From: JBGTSJ01 sp041940305
GTDB lineage: Bacteria > Planctomycetota > Planctomycetia > Planctomycetales > Planctomycetaceae
DNA: 64,000 bases
NCBI GenBank assembly: GCA_041940305.1
Contig: JBGTSJ010000014.1
Coordinates: 124,001 to 188,000, forward strand
Reading direction: 5' to 3'
In this document: positions 61,370 through 64,000 of the stretch, piece after piece
Numbering within the stretch: position 1 is the first letter of the stretch
Layout of the letters: each line of letters opens with the position of its first letter
Notes under the pieces: model-generated
The model's input: the letters and a program-made list of their open reading frames with translations, nothing else
Databases searched by the model: none
Told to the model about the DNA's origin: nothing
Translations under genes and position numbers: made by a program

Positions 61370-61437
61370 CCGCGCGGCATGAAGCCTTCTTGAATTAGCC
61401 AGACACCTACGGACTCCCTACTCAGAGATTGGCACCA

Positions 61438-63375
61438 ATGATCCGCATCAAGACTTACCGCCGGCTGTGGCACGACGAGGACTGCGGCGCCGCGCGCCGC
61501 GGGAGTTTCATGACGCTGGGCCTCTTCTGCCTGGTGGCCTGCATGACGTTTGTGGCCTTCTCCGTGGACGTCGGGATGATCTCGCTCACGCAGACACGGA
61601 TGCAGAACGCCGTGGACTCGGCCGCACTCGCGGCGGCGATGGAGATCACCTACGCCGTGGAGAACGCAGGTGAGGACGTGGACGACGTCATCCTCTACGC
61701 CCAGACCCAGGCCGCGGCCAAGGCGGTGGAGGTCGCGGCGCTCAACGGCGTCTACGTGGATCCGACAAACGACGTGTACTTCGGCCACCGCAGCCATAAC
61801 GACGCGACGGGCGAGTGGAGCATTCAGTGGGGCGCTACTCCCTCGAACGTGGTGAAAGTGGTGGCCCGGCGCGACAACGACGACGTGACGGCTCCCGACG
61901 GCAAGCTGCAGTTGCTGTTCGCGGGCGTGAATGGCGACGACTCCGCCACCATCAAATCGGCTGCCGTCGCCTACGTCGAGGCCCGGGATATCGTCACGGT
62001 CCTGGACTTCTCTCGCTCCATGAACTTCGACAGCTTCTTTGCCAGCGAATATGAGAATCCCAGCGCCTATATGCCACAGGCGGAACTGGAAGCGAACATG
62101 CTCAAGGTGTGGCAGGATCTGGGATCGCCTCAATGGGGAAACATGGGATGGACCCCGAACTGGGTCACGATCCCGGGTCAGCCCGAAGTCGGGCCGATTC
62201 CCCACATCAAGGTGACGTTTAAGGGGTACTCCGTGGACATCGTGTCGACGAAGGACCTCTCCAACGTCGTGCTCGAGTTCTTTAACGGTAATAAGTACAA
62301 GTTTGATGGTCTGACTGGGAAGACCGGCACGTTCCAGGGCACGGGATCGAACAATGGCCAATTGATCAAGAAGTGCTGGGTCAAGTCCGGAACCAACGCC
62401 AGCAGCGATGGGCCGGGATACGGTGAGAAGTTCGATTTCTACGACAACAACACGATCAAGAAAGGCCTGGGACTGGTTGGTGTGCCATATCCCTACCCGG
62501 TCGGCAGCTGGGACAACTTCATCGAGATGTGCCGGGACCACAGCTCCTCCATGACCAGCTACTATCAGTCGGAAGTCAGCTCAAAAGGCTACCGGCGTAA
62601 GTTCGGCGCGATGCTGATGATCCAGTACCTCCTGCGATTCGAGCCGGGGCACTGGGAAACTCCCGACCTCTGGAAGACTCGGCACTATCCGTTTACCTCC
62701 GTCAAGAACGGCGAGAAACTGTTCTGCGAGTTTCTCGACGATCTGAGCTTTGGCGATCAGCTGGGACTTGTCAGCTACGACACGTCGCACCGAGTGGAAA
62801 CGACGCTGAGTGGGGCGGGGTTGCCCACGGTGAATATCGCCGGCGACCCGATCTCCGAGGATTATGACGCCGTCTGGCAGATGATCCATCACAAGCAGGC
62901 CGCCCATTACAACTACGCGACCAACATGGGCGGCGGCCTGAAGGACGCCAAATGGCTGCTCGACAACCACAAGCGGGCCGGCGCCCGTCCGACCATCCTG
63001 CTGATGACCGACGGCAATACCAACACGATGGACAGCGGTGAGTCGTCGTCGCTGCCGGCCGGCTGGAACTGGGACACGCTGTTCGACTATGACGACAACG
63101 GCGTCCGCGACTATGAGACCAGCAACTCGCAGAAGCGGTACGTCCTCAAAGTGGCAAAGCAGTGCGTGGACAACGGCTTCACGATTCACACGATGAGTGT
63201 GGGGGCCGACGCCGACCGCGATCTGATGGAAGCCATCGCCTGGCTGGGGCGCGGGATCTACATCGAGGTCCCCGGCGGCACGAGCGTGACCGAGATGGAG
63301 GACGACGTGAAGGAAGCGTTCCGCCGGATCGCCGCCTTCGTGCCTCCCGCCAAACTGCTTAACCCGGCCGAGTAA
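61438..63375 (+). CDS. Tad/von Willebrand A-type protein
   Basis: This 645-residue protein starts at MIRIKTYRRLWHDEDCGAAR (ATG at 61438). The hydrophobic segment SFMTLGLFCLVACMTFVAFS (about residues 20-40) and VDVGMISLTQTRMQNAVDSA then ALAAAMEITYAVENAGEDVD are the Tad N-terminal domain. Residues about 180-640 form a von Willebrand A-like domain: IVTVLDFSRSMNFDSFF with the MIDAS D-x-S-x-S, then ARPTILLMTDGNTNTMDSGE. It is a secreted large subunit, possibly a tip or adhesin. It is the last gene of the cluster and is followed by a terminator. Confidence 0.88.
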   Translation: MIRIKTYRRLWHDEDCGAARRGSFMTLGLFCLVACMTFVAFSVDVGMISLTQTRMQNAVDSAALAAAMEITYAVENAGEDVDDVILYAQTQAAAKAVEVAALNGVYVDPTNDVYFGHRSHNDATGEWSIQWGATPSNVVKVVARRDNDDVTAPDGKLQLLFAGVNGDDSATIKSAAVAYVEARDIVTVLDFSRSMNFDSFFASEYENPSAYMPQAELEANMLKVWQDLGSPQWGNMGWTPNWVTIPGQPEVGPIPHIKVTFKGYSVDIVSTKDLSNVVLEFFNGNKYKFDGLTGKTGTFQGTGSNNGQLIKKCWVKSGTNASSDGPGYGEKFDFYDNNTIKKGLGLVGVPYPYPVGSWDNFIEMCRDHSSSMTSYYQSEVSSKGYRRKFGAMLMIQYLLRFEPGHWETPDLWKTRHYPFTSVKNGEKLFCEFLDDLSFGDQLGLVSYDTSHRVETTLSGAGLPTVNIAGDPISEDYDAVWQMIHHKQAAHYNYATNMGGGLKDAKWLLDNHKRAGARPTILLMTDGNTNTMDSGESSSLPAGWNWDTLFDYDDNGVRDYETSNSQKRYVLKVAKQCVDNGFTIHTMSVGADADRDLMEAIAWLGRGIYIEVPGGTSVTEMEDDVKEAFRRIAAFVPPAKLLNPAE

Positions 63376-63402
63376 TCGACCGCTGATCGCGACTCAACGA
63401 CC

Positions 63403-63431
63403 AAAGCCCACGGGTGCAACTCGTGGGCTTT
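63403..63431. terminator. Bidirectional terminator after the Tad cluster
   Basis: AAAGCCCACG and CGTGGGCTTT form a 10-bp stem around GGTGCAACT with T-rich flanks on both strands (TTTC after the + hairpin, and CTTT on the minus). It ends the Tad cluster and the convergent GNAT gene. Confidence 0.88.
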
Positions 63432-63446
63432 CTTGTTGGCGCGCGG

Positions 63447-63887
63447 TCAATGCTCGGAGCGCGTCTGGAGGAAGAGCGCCTTCTTTTCGCCGGGGAGGGT
63501 GAAATTGAAGCCACACGAGAGGAAGAAGTTCTCCTCGGACGTGATGGCCATCACTTCAAAGACGTGCCGGTCACGGGCGAGCGTGACGCAGGCCTGGACC
63601 AGCAGCTTGCCGATGCCGCGCCCCTGATACTCCGGCGCGACGCAGAGGCTGCGGACCTCGGCGAACTTCGGCGAGAAGATCTCCAGCGTTGCGAAGCCGA
63701 CGAGGCGCTGGTCGCACTCGGCGACGAATCCCGTCGGGAGGAGTTCGCCCAGTTCGTCGGAGGTGCGCCGCAACAGCTTGCCGGCGCGGACGAACGGCTC
63801 AATGAACTCCAGCAGCGCATCCAGATCCGCCGGGCGGGCGGCGCGAATCGTGACGTCGGGAATCGTCTGTTCCACGCCGGGAGCCAT
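63447..63887 (-). CDS. GNAT amino-acid N-acetyltransferase-like protein
   Basis: This is a 146-residue protein from ATG 63887 (a longer start at 63974 is possible and would add 29 residues). It carries VTIRAARPADLDALLEFIEP, LLPTGFVAECDQRLVGFATL, and the acetyl-CoA motif FAEVRSLCVAPEYQGRGIGK then LLVQACVTLARDRHVFEVMA. This resembles the ArgA-type N-acetyltransferase domain. The substrate is not known. It is convergent with the Tad cluster. Confidence 0.86.
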   Translation of the reverse strand: MAPGVEQTIPDVTIRAARPADLDALLEFIEPFVRAGKLLRRTSDELGELLPTGFVAECDQRLVGFATLEIFSPKFAEVRSLCVAPEYQGRGIGKLLVQACVTLARDRHVFEVMAITSEENFFLSCGFNFTLPGEKKALFLQTRSEH

Positions 63888-64000
63888 TCGGATGAGTGTG
63901 CTGTCGGGCGGAGTTCGGAACCCGTCCTGAGCGACTGCAGGCCCGACCTGGGAGGTCCGGCCGACGAATTTCATTCGTCGTCGCCGTCAGTGCGTCCGTT

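Noticed and set aside
61300..62541. A 413-codon minus-strand open frame
   Set aside because: It is antisense to the Tad-vWA gene; it has no protein family features.

Overview
The window is high-GC DNA from a member of the Planctomycetota, most likely order Planctomycetales. The evidence is the gene content. It has a DUF1501 protein beside a ceramidase-like protein, a very large planctomycete cytochrome C (DUF1549/DUF1553) protein, and a PVC-type heme-binding CxxCH dehydrogenase-like protein. It also has a sulfatase, a DUF1559-type protein, a YXWXXGXW-repeat protein, a DUF6807 (PmoA-like) protein and many signal-peptide proteins of unknown role. I see no rRNA, tRNA, CRISPR array or integrase.

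Layout. 1-17 kb is a mostly minus-strand block: ceramidase-like fragment, DUF1501, PmoA-like protein, a histone-tail-like basic protein, glycerol kinase, an aspartyl-protease-like protein, sulfatase, prolyl oligopeptidase, a PQQ-type propeller lipoprotein, iron alcohol dehydrogenase and the DUF1549/DUF1553 cytochrome. 17-22 kb has the YXWXXGXW protein, an HU-like protein and a parvulin isomerase. 22-25.3 kb has an aminotransferase whose last 163 bp recur 1.9 kb downstream, next to a 96-bp palindromic element. 25-35 kb has a B12-binding radical SAM enzyme, Mrp/ApbC, membrane proteins, an esterase, an SDR and a YqgE protein. 35-45 kb has the PVC cytochrome, UppP, a gamma-glutamylcyclotransferase-like protein, a Tyr/Gly-rich secreted protein, a DUF3500 protein, a frameshifted metallo-hydrolase, argininosuccinate synthase and an acetyltransferase.

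45.1-46.9 kb is a three-gene HipB-HipS-HipT type toxin-antitoxin locus (split HipA). It is preceded by four copies of a CCCGATCGGG-centred palindrome. 46.9-53.6 kb has a DUF1559-type protein, a GNAT, a GNAT-histone deacetylase fusion next to a circularly permuted ATP-grasp-like protein, and an M32 carboxypeptidase. 53.6-57.1 kb has a secreted gluzincin, a PRC-barrel protein and a type 4 uracil-DNA glycosylase.

57.4-63.4 kb is a six-gene secreted/pilus-like cluster: an unknown exported protein, a TadG-like protein, three TadE-like proteins and a Tad/von Willebrand A protein. It starts with what reads as a cyclic-di-GMP-I (GEMM) riboswitch ending 18 bp before the first start codon. This suggests that this surface system is controlled by a second messenger.

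Across the window, intergenic spaces repeatedly hold a family of about 9-bp-periodic, purine-rich tracts (for example CCACGGAATACACGGAA). These are usually paired with an inverted copy. They make up much of the intergenic structure not explained by genes.
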